Assembly (NCBI GenBank): GCA_947501565.1
Contig: CANMWJ010000003.1
Location: forward strand, 1-64,000
From: an uncultured Marinobacterium sp.
Lineage (GTDB): Bacteria; Pseudomonadota; Gammaproteobacteria; Pseudomonadales; Balneatricaceae
Direction of reading: 5' to 3'
Length of the DNA stretch: 64,000 nucleotides
Positions within the stretch are counted from its first letter, which is position 1, and each line of letters begins with the position of its first letter. This document shows, in pieces, positions 36,891 through 44,932 of this stretch. The translations under genes and the position numbers were made by a program. Below the pieces are notes generated by a model. That model saw only the letters and a list, made by a program, of their open reading frames with translations, was not told where the DNA came from and did not search any database.

Positions 36891-36898
36891 GGTATACT
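36890..36898 (+). promoter_or_regulatory. Extended -10 promoter of the Cys-cluster gene
   Basis: TGGTATACT contains an extended -10 element (TGn-TATACT) 17-29 bases upstream of the possible starts. A hairpin ACGGC-TCAT-GCCGT lies at 36869-36882. Confidence 0.5.
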
Positions 36899-36926
36899 GA
36901 CTCTTTAATTTTTAGTGACCCGTTTT

Positions 36927-37163
36927 ATGCAATGTAGAACCGGTTGCGGCGCCTGCTGCATCGCGCCCAGCATTACTGTTCTGAACAAACCCGCAGGGGT
37001 GCGCTGTCAGCACCTGACGGACGAGAACCTGTGTGCCATCTTCGGCAAGCCGGAACGCCCCCAGGCGTGTGCAGATTTTCATGCAGGGCCAGATGTGTGC
37101 GGCGATACAAATGAGGAAGCCCTGCGCATCATCACCGAACTGGAAGCGATGACCACGCCCTGA
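36927..37163 (+). CDS. YkgJ-family cysteine cluster protein (YeiW-like)
   Basis: A 78-residue protein with a putative metal (zinc or iron) cysteine cluster: MQCRTGCGACCIAPSI at the start, VRCQHL, NLCAIFGKPERPQAC and DVCGD. The motif GCGACCIAPSITV matches the UPF0153/YeiW group. The start is ambiguous: ATG 36927 or GTG 36915 (four codons upstream), as neither has a good ribosome site. The transcript is probably nearly leaderless given the close -10 element. Role unknown. Confidence 0.82.
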   Translation: MQCRTGCGACCIAPSITVLNKPAGVRCQHLTDENLCAIFGKPERPQACADFHAGPDVCGDTNEEALRIITELEAMTTP

Positions 37164-37191
37164 TGTAACGCTAAGGGAAACGTCGGTAGCT

Positions 37192-38205
37192 TTAGTGGGC
37201 TCTCACCCTGCGCGGGCCAGTCGGGCACAAGGCAGCCTGATGGACGCAGCGGGCTGACTCGCTACCGCTTTGATAGGCCAGTTCAGCCAAACTGTCCTGC
37301 AAAGCTTCGCTGTCAGGCTGAATACGCAATGCACAACGAATCGCACTGATCGCTGCTTGCGGGCAGTGACTCTCCCTTAACGCATACGCGTAGTTATTCC
37401 ACAAAGCGGTATTGCCGGGGAACTGTGAAACGGCTCGCTGGAACAGATCTGCCGACCGTCCGTATTGGCGTTGCAGATAGTGCAGATTACCCAGCGCCAG
37501 CCAGTAGAGCGGCTCGCGGGGCCAACGCTTCAAGCCGACCTGATAGGCAATAAATGCCGCATCTGGATTTAGAGACTCAACACTGTGGATCGCCGCCAGG
37601 TACGAGGTTGCATCTGCGGTGGCAGGAATCTCTCCCCGCTTGGCCACCACCAAAGCCCAGTAATCTGCCCGCGCCCATGTGTGCATAAAGGTATGAAACG
37701 GGACGTTATGTCGTCTAACGGTCCCGGAGCGCAAAGTCATCATTTGATGCTCAAGGTCGTACCCCACCGCCACCGCATAATGCCATTGTGGAAACCAGCT
37801 AAATCCCAGATTCTGCATTACGAGCACCGGGTTACCCTGAGCCAGCTCAGTCAGCAGGTTCTCCAGCGTGCCCGTCAGAACATAGGGGATACGGCCATAG
37901 CGACGTGTCGCCGCCACCAACTCCAGCTGCAGAGTGCCCTCACGCCCCGGCAGGTATACCTCTGGCGTCAGCTGCTCATCCGTCACATCGACCCCCGACG
38001 CTGCCAGCACAGTTGCCAATGCTGCCGGGCCACACTGAAACTCAGCTTGTGGGAAAAAAGGGACCTGTTCGAGTAGCACGCGATCGGTGATCGAATCCGT
38101 AAGAGACTCCCTTGTCACTACAAGCGATTGTGTACTGCAACCGCTGATCAGCAGGTACAACAGACCCGCAATGAGCCAGCCCAGCGATCTACCAGCCCTC
38201 ATCAC
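37192..38205 (-). CDS. PA2778-family lipoprotein cysteine peptidase with TPR repeats
   Basis: A 337-residue lipoprotein. Signal with lipobox ISGC (Cys about 23). A C39-like papain-fold peptidase domain (about 45-190) has the catalytic Cys in QCGPAALATVL (about 58) and the His in WHYAVAVGYD (about 142). TPR-like repeats follow (about 200-320: LYWLALGNLHYLQRQYGRSADLF, NTALWNNYAYAL). This is the layout of the PA2778 family. Its start overlaps the stop of the upstream gene by four bases (ATGA), so the two are cotranslated. The substrate is unknown. Confidence 0.87.
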   Translation of the reverse strand: MMRAGRSLGWLIAGLLYLLISGCSTQSLVVTRESLTDSITDRVLLEQVPFFPQAEFQCGPAALATVLAASGVDVTDEQLTPEVYLPGREGTLQLELVAATRRYGRIPYVLTGTLENLLTELAQGNPVLVMQNLGFSWFPQWHYAVAVGYDLEHQMMTLRSGTVRRHNVPFHTFMHTWARADYWALVVAKRGEIPATADATSYLAAIHSVESLNPDAAFIAYQVGLKRWPREPLYWLALGNLHYLQRQYGRSADLFQRAVSQFPGNTALWNNYAYALRESHCPQAAISAIRCALRIQPDSEALQDSLAELAYQSGSESARCVHQAALCPTGPRRVRAH

Positions 38206-38588
38206 CTGATCGGTTTAACGAACGTGAACAGATCCGTCGCCCCTAACGCATCGGTGATGATAAACACAATGAATATCAACGCCGCCAACCCGAGAATACC
38301 TTCTCCCGCAGGCATCTCGTCCATCCGGGCATGCAGCGCAACCACTTCTGCATCAGTCATACTGCTGATACGTTCGGCCACGCGTTCCGGGTCTACTCCC
38401 ATCGCCAACATCTGCTGTTGGAGCGCCTCCTCCTGCATCAGATTGTTAAGCTGTTTACGGGCATCCACGCTTTGCTCCGCGCTGATTGCTGCATCGGTTG
38501 TGATCATCGCTGCCTGCACTGTGGCCATTGGCATTATCGCCATCAACATAACCAGAAGTGAGGCTGTAATCTGTCGTACCTTATTCAT
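38202..38588 (-). CDS. PA2779-family small exported protein
   Basis: A 128-residue protein with a signal-like N-terminus (hydrophobic ASLLVMLMAIMPMATVQAA) and a C-terminal hydrophobic helix (GLAALIFIVFIITDAL). Between lie helical, Gln/Ala-rich segments with VDARKQLNNLMQEEALQQQML and GVDPERVAERISSMTDAEV. This matches the PA2779 family, which typically accompanies the PA2778-type peptidase. ATG 38588 follows GGAGAG; the frame runs further upstream without such a site. It is the first gene of a two-gene operon with a four-base overlap. Confidence 0.85.
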   Translation of the reverse strand: MNKVRQITASLLVMLMAIMPMATVQAAMITTDAAISAEQSVDARKQLNNLMQEEALQQQMLAMGVDPERVAERISSMTDAEVVALHARMDEMPAGEGILGLAALIFIVFIITDALGATDLFTFVKPIR

Positions 38589-38739
38589 CGCTACTCTCCA
38601 TGAGTTAGGCCAAGGTTTCTTTAGTATAGAAAATATACAGAAAGCACCAGCCATCCCGCCGTTACACGATATACAGGACATAATCCCACTGTTATGATCC
38701 CTCCGTTTTCTAAGGAACCTGCACGCGAGAACTCGGATT

Positions 38740-39450
38740 GTGAATAAAAGTTTGATTACCAATGCCCTGGCACTGGCTACAGCAGTGGCCGGTTATGCCC
38801 TTAACCACTCTGTTCTGTTTTCGGTTGGACTCTTTGCAGCCTCCGGCGCGCTGACCAACTGGTTGGCGGTGCACATGCTGTTTGAGAAAGTACCAGGCCT
38901 CTATGGTTCAGGTGTTATCCCGGCACGGTTTGAAGATTTCAAATTGGGTATCAAAACGCTGATGATGGAGCAGTTCTTTACCGAGGAGAACATCGAACGT
39001 TTTCTTGGTGCGGACAACGGCATACAGCCTGATCTGCATCTGGCACCCGTAATCGAAAAGGTCGACTTTAATCCGCTGTTCGACTCCCTGATCGAGGTGA
39101 TTCAGGAATCCTCTTTCGGTTCCATGCTGAACATGGTGGGCGGTGTAGCCGTGATTGAACCCCTGCGCGAGCCGTTCGTTAGCAAGGTTAAAACCTCGAT
39201 TGAGGATATTACCCGCGAAGAAACCTTCGTTAATCTGCTGAAAGAAGAGCTGGAACAGCCTTCTGTAATGGCGGAGATGAGCGAAAAAGTGGAGTCGATC
39301 GTCCAGCAACGCCTGGATGAGCTGACACCACAACTGGTGAAAGAGATTGTGCAGCAGATGATCCGCGAGCATCTGGGCTGGCTGGTTGTCTGGGGTGGTG
39401 TGTTTGGTGGTCTGATCGGTTTGCTGGCAGCGCTGATTCAGCTTAACTGA
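38740..39450 (+). CDS. DUF445-family membrane protein
   Basis: A 236-residue protein with N-terminal membrane helices (LALATAVAGYAL..., then VGLFAASGALTNWLAVHMLF, about 30-50) and a C-terminal helix (LVVWGGVFGGLIGLLAALI). The LTNWLAVHMLFEKVPGLYGSG segment and IPARFEDFKLGI are DUF445 hallmarks. The central part is a long amphipathic helix region. Function is unknown; the family is often linked to the envelope. The start codon is GTG with a weak ribosome site. Confidence 0.85.
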   Translation: MNKSLITNALALATAVAGYALNHSVLFSVGLFAASGALTNWLAVHMLFEKVPGLYGSGVIPARFEDFKLGIKTLMMEQFFTEENIERFLGADNGIQPDLHLAPVIEKVDFNPLFDSLIEVIQESSFGSMLNMVGGVAVIEPLREPFVSKVKTSIEDITREETFVNLLKEELEQPSVMAEMSEKVESIVQQRLDELTPQLVKEIVQQMIREHLGWLVVWGGVFGGLIGLLAALIQLN

Positions 39451-39471
39451 TCGATAAAGACTCTGGGTCGG

Positions 39472-39804
39472 CTATTCGTCGACCCAGACCCAACGTAGCG
39501 GCTCGCCGAAGTCGTCGTAGATGATCTTCTTGCGCGGTCGCTTTGTCCGCTTCAGACCGACACCATTCGCGCTCTCTTTACCTTTACTACCACGACGGGA
39601 ATCGATGGTCGCCAGAAGATTGGCTACCGGTGTGCGCTGCTGAGCGCTGGACTCAAAGCCAAACTGACGGGGATTATACTTGCCATCCTCCAAGCCACTC
39701 TCGCCCATATCGAACTGTTGGATCTCTCCACCCTGTTCGACAAAGGATTCTACCTGCTTGGCGAGTTCGGCTCGCAACTCTGCTTTAGTCTGACGGCGTT
39801 TCAT
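39472..39804 (-). CDS. Conserved small basic protein, unknown function
   Basis: A 110-residue protein: KRRQTKAELRAELAKQVESF at the start, then EQGGEIQQFDMGESGLEDG, a disordered basic stretch (GLKRTKRPRKKI) and the C-terminal DDFGEPLRWVWVDE. I do not recognise the family. The start helix loosely recalls the C-terminal element of SutA-like small regulators, but this is a guess. ATG 39804 or the upstream ATG 39819 are both possible, as neither has a clear ribosome site. Tail-to-tail with the DUF445 gene. Confidence 0.75.
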   Translation of the reverse strand: MKRRQTKAELRAELAKQVESFVEQGGEIQQFDMGESGLEDGKYNPRQFGFESSAQQRTPVANLLATIDSRRGSKGKESANGVGLKRTKRPRKKIIYDDFGEPLRWVWVDE

Positions 39805-39874
39805 GGGCACATTATCCACAAAACCTGTCGGATTGCGAAATATTGTTTAATCTTTGAGCGATATCCGCACAGGC

Positions 39875-40246
39875 TCAGGCTTCCTCAACACCGTAGCGCT
39901 CGCGCCTGATCTGACGCTTCTGGCACTCCATCAGATAACGGGAGAGGATTAACCGGTCACTGTCAGAGAGTGCTGTGATCAGACAACAGTTCAGGTCACC
40001 AACACTGCGGACCGTCCGCAAGTTACAGGTAATAATCACCGACAGACCGTCCAGATCAAACGCCAGTTTGGCTGCTATCAGCTCACCTGAGTTCACCGGG
40101 GCCCCTTCGTAGGCAATACCGTTTTCCGACAGGTTAATCGCCGTACACTGCTCGCCCGCAATAATCAGCCGGAAGTTATCCTCGGCCGATAGGCTATGCC
40201 GATATGCCCGTCGCCCGTTGTCCTGCGCAAATCGAAACTCAATCAT
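39875..40246 (-). CDS. PilZ-domain protein in the stator operon
   Basis: A 123-residue protein whose whole length is one PilZ domain. The c-di-GMP-binding elements are RRAYRH (RxxxR-like, about 13-18) and the second motif INLSENGIAYEG (about 41, D/NxSxxG). ATG 40246 overlaps the end of the MotB-like gene by 8 bases, so it is cotranslated with the stator pair. No YcgR-N domain is present. It may sense c-di-GMP and modulate the motor, but this is inferred only from the operon. Confidence 0.82.
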   Translation of the reverse strand: MIEFRFAQDNGRRAYRHSLSAEDNFRLIIAGEQCTAINLSENGIAYEGAPVNSGELIAAKLAFDLDGLSVIITCNLRTVRSVGDLNCCLITALSDSDRLILSRYLMECQKRQIRRERYGVEEA

Positions 40247-41060
40247 CCTGTGCTTTCTCCAACACAAACTCGATACGACGGTTTTTTGCTCTGTTTGCCG
40301 CGCTATTGTTTGGGGCAAGCGGTACCGAATCCCCGTAGCCTGTGGCTGAGAGGCGCTCCGGCTCAACGCCACCGCGAATCAGGTAGCGCAGCACGGTTGT
40401 CGCTCGAACGGCTGACAGCTCCCAGTTAGAAGGAAACTGGTCGGTGTTAATCGGCGTATCGTCAGTGTGGCCATGAATACTCATTTTGTATGATGGGTGT
40501 TTGTACATGGTATCCAGCAACACATTTACAAAGCGGTTGATCTGCCTGTTCAGACGAGCAGATCCCACTTCGAAAAAGATTGCCCCATCGACAACAATGA
40601 CAATCTTTCCATCCTTAGGCGCTTCAATCACCGTATGATCCGCTATTTGCGCTGCATCGACTGACGCATCCAGCTCCTTGACCAGCAACTCCCACTCAGT
40701 GAGGTCGGTAGCAGCGACCGGATGCGTGGTCAGGTCCGGAGACGCTTTATCACCACCCGCATCACCGCTGTCACTGTTAGAGGTTTTCTCAGACGTTTTT
40801 GTCACATCGATCTTATCTGGCTGCGGAATGTCCGTGGTAACCGGCGCGATGACGTTCAGCTCGATCAGGCTGTTAGCCGCTGAAGCCCCCTGAAACTGGA
40901 CCTGAAAAGCATTAATGACCAGTTCAAACTTATCCTTCTCCACCGACGATATGGAAAACAGCAGGACAAAAAACACCAGCAACAGCGTCATCAGATCAGC
41001 ATAGGTCATCAACCAACCCGCTTCCTGGGCATCGTCAATCAGATGCTGACGGCTGCTCAT
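40239..41060 (-). CDS. motB: Flagellar motor stator protein MotB/PomB-like
   Basis: A 273-residue stator subunit. The single N-terminal membrane helix carries the ion-binding Asp in WLMTYADLMTLLLVFFVLLF (Asp about residue 22). The OmpA-like peptidoglycan-binding domain (about 170-265) shows IHGHTDDTPI, NWELSAVRATTVL, RLSATGYGD and NRAKNRRIEFVL. It anchors the MotA partner to the wall. It overlaps motA by four bases (ATGA). The rest of the flagellar gene set is outside this window. With a PomA-like partner, sodium use is likely but unproven. Confidence 0.9.
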   Translation of the reverse strand: MSSRQHLIDDAQEAGWLMTYADLMTLLLVFFVLLFSISSVEKDKFELVINAFQVQFQGASAANSLIELNVIAPVTTDIPQPDKIDVTKTSEKTSNSDSGDAGGDKASPDLTTHPVAATDLTEWELLVKELDASVDAAQIADHTVIEAPKDGKIVIVVDGAIFFEVGSARLNRQINRFVNVLLDTMYKHPSYKMSIHGHTDDTPINTDQFPSNWELSAVRATTVLRYLIRGGVEPERLSATGYGDSVPLAPNNSAANRAKNRRIEFVLEKAQDD

Positions 41061-41896
41061 TTAGCTTTTCCTTTCGCGACCGGCGCGCTTTGTGGCTGCG
41101 CCGGCATCTTCACGTCGGTATCTCCGGCTGCCGGCTTCCCTCCCCTGACCGGTTTACGTTCTGCTTCAGGCAGATAGGACGCGAGCTGCTCATAGACATG
41201 CATGTAGTGGTCGTTGGTGAGAATACTGATGCAGCCTTCGCGGATGATCTCCAGATTGGCCACTTCAGACAGAGTACGCGCCCGTAGTTTCCCTGCGATC
41301 GGCAGAAACACCATGGTGGAGAGCAGCGAACCATAAAAGGTAGTCAATAGCGCTACCGCCATCGCCGGACCAATGGTGTCGGGATTATCCAATTCACTCA
41401 GCATCTGAATCAGGCCGATCAGGGTTCCTAGCATACCGAAAGCAGGTGCGTAGGCCGCCATCTTCTTAAACACATCCTGCACCGTATGATGGCGCATGAT
41501 CAGAGAATCGATCTCATTTTGCAGGGTGTTGCGGATTACCTGCTCTGAGGCAGCTTCCGCCAGCAGGTTACAGGCACGCTTCAACACATTGGAACTGGTC
41601 TTTACGTCACCCAGCTTCACCAAACCATAACGATGGCTGATTCGACTCAGCTCAAGCATGGTATGGATCATCTTCTGGGTATTTGTTTTGTCGCGCGAGA
41701 AAACGATATATGCAGCTTTAAATGCCTTAATAACGTCACTGAACTGCACAGTCAGAAAGGTCGCTGCAATAGTACCGCCGGCGACAATCATCAAACCGGG
41801 TACGTTGATAAAGATATCGGCGCTACCGCCTAGAACTATTGCAGAGATGATCAGAGCGAGACCGGAAATAATTCCGATAAGAGAAGCGAAATCCAT
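41057..41896 (-). CDS. motA: Flagellar motor stator protein MotA/PomA-like
   Basis: A 279-residue ion-channel subunit with four membrane helices. The start MDFASLIGIISGLALIISAI and GSADIFINVPGLMIVAGGT match PomA closely. The core has KMAAYAPAFGMLGTLIGLIQML (about 146) and DNPDTIGPAMAVALLTTFYGSLLSTMVFLPI (about 170), the PomA-type conserved block. The C-terminus is an added basic Pro/Ala-rich tail (about 255-279). First gene of the motA-motB-PilZ operon. The PomA-like block supports Na+-driven rotation. Confidence 0.9.
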   Translation of the reverse strand: MDFASLIGIISGLALIISAIVLGGSADIFINVPGLMIVAGGTIAATFLTVQFSDVIKAFKAAYIVFSRDKTNTQKMIHTMLELSRISHRYGLVKLGDVKTSSNVLKRACNLLAEAASEQVIRNTLQNEIDSLIMRHHTVQDVFKKMAAYAPAFGMLGTLIGLIQMLSELDNPDTIGPAMAVALLTTFYGSLLSTMVFLPIAGKLRARTLSEVANLEIIREGCISILTNDHYMHVYEQLASYLPEAERKPVRGGKPAAGDTDVKMPAQPQSAPVAKGKAK

Positions 41897-41979
41897 AAGT
41901 GATACAGCGAGTTAACCAGTGGAGCATGAATATTAGCAGATGGTTTTTAAGCCTGCTGATCAAAGGCAAAAAATAATAG

Positions 41980-42162
41980 CTATCCCTTGATAAAGGTAAT
42001 GCTATCGCCCCCTGCAACATCAACTCGATCATGAATGATCACCCGAACCCGGTCTCGTGGCACGGTGATAGTCTGGCTAATCAACTCAATCAGCTCTTTG
42101 CCAAGACGCTCTTTCTGTTCTGAAGAGCAGGCTTCCAGAAGGTCAATTTTTGCAACAGGCAT
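41980..42162 (-). CDS. 4-oxalocrotonate tautomerase family enzyme
   Basis: A 60-residue tautomerase monomer. After loss of the start Met, the mature protein begins with catalytic Pro (PVAKIDLLEACSSEQK). The beta-alpha-beta fold of 4-OT with KELIELISQTI and VRVIIHD is seen. ATG 42162 has GGAGGA 7 bases upstream, so the longer frame to 42177 is rejected. No other catechol meta-cleavage genes are near, so the substrate is unknown. Confidence 0.87.
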   Translation of the reverse strand: MPVAKIDLLEACSSEQKERLGKELIELISQTITVPRDRVRVIIHDRVDVAGGDSITFIKG

Positions 42163-42313
42163 GGCGGCGTCCTCCAAAACGGTTTGCGGTGGATAAAAGA
42201 TCCGCTTGCCCTTTAAACATCGTCTCTTTCTTGCGGTTTATCCGTTATGAAATGGAACTAGACACACCCTCCTTTGGTACTACCCTTTTCGCACCAACAC
42301 GCCCTATAGACAC

Positions 42314-42342
42314 AAAAAACCCGGCTCGACGGCCGGGTTTTT
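42314..42342. terminator. Terminator of ppiD
   Basis: A6CCCGGC-TCGACG-GCCGGGT5, just past the ppiD stop on the minus strand and symmetric. Confidence 0.9.
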
Positions 42343-42361
42343 AACGTGTTCACGCTCTTAA

Positions 42362-44248
42362 TCAGAGACGTTCGATCTGAGCTTTAGCGTTCAACTCAGC
42401 CACCAGGTCCTGATAGACCTTCTGTCCGGAACGGCTGCCCAGCACAGAACGCATCGCCTGGCGCTCGTTATCCTTCAGATCGTCTGCAGCGCCTTGAGTT
42501 ACGCCAGTAACAGCAACTACCGCACGGCCACCATCCGCCAGTGAAACCACTGCGTAGGATGCAGCACCCTCAGCAGGCTGTGGCAGTTTAAACGCCTCCT
42601 GACGAACTTCCTGCGGCAGATCGCGTTGTCCGCGGTCAACACCTGCCAACGTGTTCAGCTTGCGCTCACCGGTCTGAGCAGACAGTTCAGCACCGTCACG
42701 CAATGCAGCCAGAATCTCTTCGGCCTGGGTATCCAGAGTCTGCGCTACACGCTCATTCAACAGCTGCGCTTTAACCTGGTCCGCCACTTCCTCGAAGATC
42801 TGTTCACGCGGCAGATCGTGCTGTTTCAGGCGCAGTACAACAGTGCGGGAGGAGTCCAGCTCAACCGGCGTGCTGTTCACGCCTTCTTTGAGAACTTCAT
42901 CACCGTACGCAGCGGCTACAACCTTAGCGTTGGAAGTGATTTCGTCGCTGCCTCCCAGACGGGAGAATGGCGCACTGGTCTGAATTTCCATACCCAGCGC
43001 TTCAGCAGGTTCGATCAGGTCACCTGCAGAGTAGCTGATGTCAGACAGCTGGTTGAGACGATCAACGTATACACCCTCAACCTTTTCGCGCAGGACATCG
43101 TACTTAAGATCAGCTTGAGCCTCCGCCAGGGACGGTGTTTCGGTTGTTTTCACATCATCAAGACGGATGATGTGGTAACCGTAGTCTGTGCGCACTGGCT
43201 CAGACACCTGACCTTTCTCCAGCGCAAACAGCGCTTCCTCGAATTCAGGTACGAACAGGCCTTTGCCATTAAAACCCAGATCACCGCCACTTTCAGCGGA
43301 GCCCGGATCGTCCGATTCAGCTTTTGCCAGCTCAGCAAAAGACTCACCAGCCTTGATACGTTCTGCAATCGCTTTGGCTTTCTCTTCCGCCGCCGCTGCA
43401 TCGCGGTCATCGGAGATCTCGATCAGGATGTGAGCCGATTTGCGCTCTTCCTGACCTTCGAAGTTAGCAACCAAGGCATCGTATTTGGTCTGGATCTCTG
43501 CATCGCTGACTTCGATATCGTCCAGCATTTTAGCCTTATCCAGCAGCAGGTACTCGATGATCACAGTTTCATCGGTTTTGAAATCAGCACGACGGTCTGC
43601 GAAGTAACTTTTCGCTTCGTCATCACTGATCTGAATGCTTGCTTTGGCGTCTTCAACGCTCAGGGTGAAGTAACTCAGATCGCGTTTCTGGCGGTCCAGA
43701 GATACTACTCGCTCAAGTTCATTATCGACAGAGAATGCAGAGAGCAGGTAAGCAGTACGCATCTGCTCGATCATCTTCTCTGTACGCATCAGGTCGCGGT
43801 AGGTCAGCGGCGTGAAGCCTGCGTTTCGCAGCATCGCTTCAAACTGCGCGCGATCAAATTTTCCGTCAACCTGGAAAGCCGGGGTAGTTACCAGCGCTTG
43901 ATCAATCATGCGATCGCTATATACCAGATTCTGAGCCTGAGCCGCCTGAGTCAGAACACTCTGCTCGATCAGAGAGTCCAATACCATCTGGCTGATAACG
44001 TTGTCGTCCAGCAGAGTAGGATCGGCATTCTCGCCCATCTGGCTCAGCAGCTGACGACGCTGAAGCTCAACGCCCTGTAGCAGTTGACGCTCACTGATTT
44101 CTTCCCCGTTTACAGTGGCTGGGGCGTTACTTCCACTGGTCAGACTGACAAGTGACTCAACACCGAACAGCGCAAAAGTGATGGCAATCAGGCCAACAAT
44201 CACTTTTGCGAGGATGCTTTGAGAATTATTGCGAATCGTTTGAAGCAT
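42362..44248 (-). CDS. ppiD: Periplasmic folding chaperone PpiD (parvulin-type)
   Basis: An inner-membrane-anchored periplasmic chaperone of 628 residues. N-terminal membrane anchor ILAKVIVGLIAITFALFGVESL (about 12-33). A SurA-like N-terminal chaperone region (about 60-230). A parvulin domain with SAHILIEI, AKAESDDPGSAESGGDLGF (about 310) and FVPEFEEALFALEKGQVSEPVRTDYGYHII (about 330-360). ATG 44248 (MLQTIR) is preferred, with AAGAG upstream. The order ppiD-tRNA-Asp-hupB-lon on one strand matches gammaproteobacterial practice. It assists newly exported proteins near the Sec channel. Confidence 0.94.
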   Translation of the reverse strand: MLQTIRNNSQSILAKVIVGLIAITFALFGVESLVSLTSGSNAPATVNGEEISERQLLQGVELQRRQLLSQMGENADPTLLDDNVISQMVLDSLIEQSVLTQAAQAQNLVYSDRMIDQALVTTPAFQVDGKFDRAQFEAMLRNAGFTPLTYRDLMRTEKMIEQMRTAYLLSAFSVDNELERVVSLDRQKRDLSYFTLSVEDAKASIQISDDEAKSYFADRRADFKTDETVIIEYLLLDKAKMLDDIEVSDAEIQTKYDALVANFEGQEERKSAHILIEISDDRDAAAAEEKAKAIAERIKAGESFAELAKAESDDPGSAESGGDLGFNGKGLFVPEFEEALFALEKGQVSEPVRTDYGYHIIRLDDVKTTETPSLAEAQADLKYDVLREKVEGVYVDRLNQLSDISYSAGDLIEPAEALGMEIQTSAPFSRLGGSDEITSNAKVVAAAYGDEVLKEGVNSTPVELDSSRTVVLRLKQHDLPREQIFEEVADQVKAQLLNERVAQTLDTQAEEILAALRDGAELSAQTGERKLNTLAGVDRGQRDLPQEVRQEAFKLPQPAEGAASYAVVSLADGGRAVVAVTGVTQGAADDLKDNERQAMRSVLGSRSGQKVYQDLVAELNAKAQIERL

Positions 44249-44417
44249 GATGCTCTTAGAACCCTGGCAAACATCTGATAACAAAAAAGCGCATCCCTAA
44301 TCCCATAGGAATGCGCCTTTTCATATTTTTTAATGCGTCAGCCGGCGTAGACTAAACCGGCTGAAGCTACGTGCTAAACGGCGAGCTGTCATGTAAACCC
44401 AACATTTCCCACGCAAT

Positions 44418-44494
44418 TGGCGGAACGGACGGGACTCGAACCCGCGACCCCCTGCGTGACAGGCAGGTATTCTAACCAACTGAACTACCGCTCC
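44418..44494 (-). tRNA. tRNA-Asp (GTC anticodon)
   Basis: A 77-base cloverleaf on the minus strand, GGAGCGG acceptor arm paired with CCGTTCC plus GCCA end encoded. T arm GCGGGTTCGAGTCCCGT, anticodon loop CTGTCAC with GTC. Located between hupB and ppiD. Confidence 0.97.
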
Positions 44495-44522
44495 TCGAGT
44501 AAAACCCTGACGCGATCAGGTC

Positions 44523-44798
44523 TTACTTGTTTACTGCGTCCTTAAGAGCCTTACCAGGCTTAAAGGTAGGCAGAGTCGCTGCTGCGATCTCGATTGGCTG
44601 ACCGGTCTGTGGGTTACGACCAGTACGTGCAGCACGTTCTTTAACACCAAAAGTACCGAAGCCTACCAGTGCAACTGAGTCACCCTTCTGCAGAGCACCA
44701 GTTACAGCCTCCAGAGTTGCGTCCAGAGCGCGACCTGCCGCAGCTTTAGGAATGTCTGCAGAAGCTGCGATAGCGTCGATCAGTTCAGACTTGTTCAC
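44523..44798 (-). CDS. hupB: DNA-binding protein HU-beta
   Basis: A 91-codon nucleoid protein. GTG 44798 is chosen because it yields the canonical (M)[17 protein letters not shown] start, with AGGGG 6 bases upstream. The family signature [21 protein letters not shown] (about 46-66) is complete. It lies downstream of lon in the usual lon-hupB order, and the 44799-44932 gap holds its promoter. Confidence 0.97.
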   Translation of the reverse strand: MNKSELIDAIAASADIPKAAAGRALDATLEAVTGALQKGDSVALVGFGTFGVKERAARTGRNPQTGQPIEIAAATLPTFKPGKALKDAVNK

Positions 44799-44932
44799 AT
44801 TGTTCCCCTTTATCGAAAAAATGTAGTTTTTATGTTCTGTAATCCAGTCCAGCAAGATGGTCTTGGCAATTTATACCAACAGGCAGAAAGGGGTGTCAAC
44901 TTGATTCAACGCCTTTCTACCCCTTGATTTCT

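Noticed and set aside
42626-44080. 484-codon plus-strand frame opposite ppiD
   Set aside because: Shadow; ppiD shows anchor and parvulin domain.
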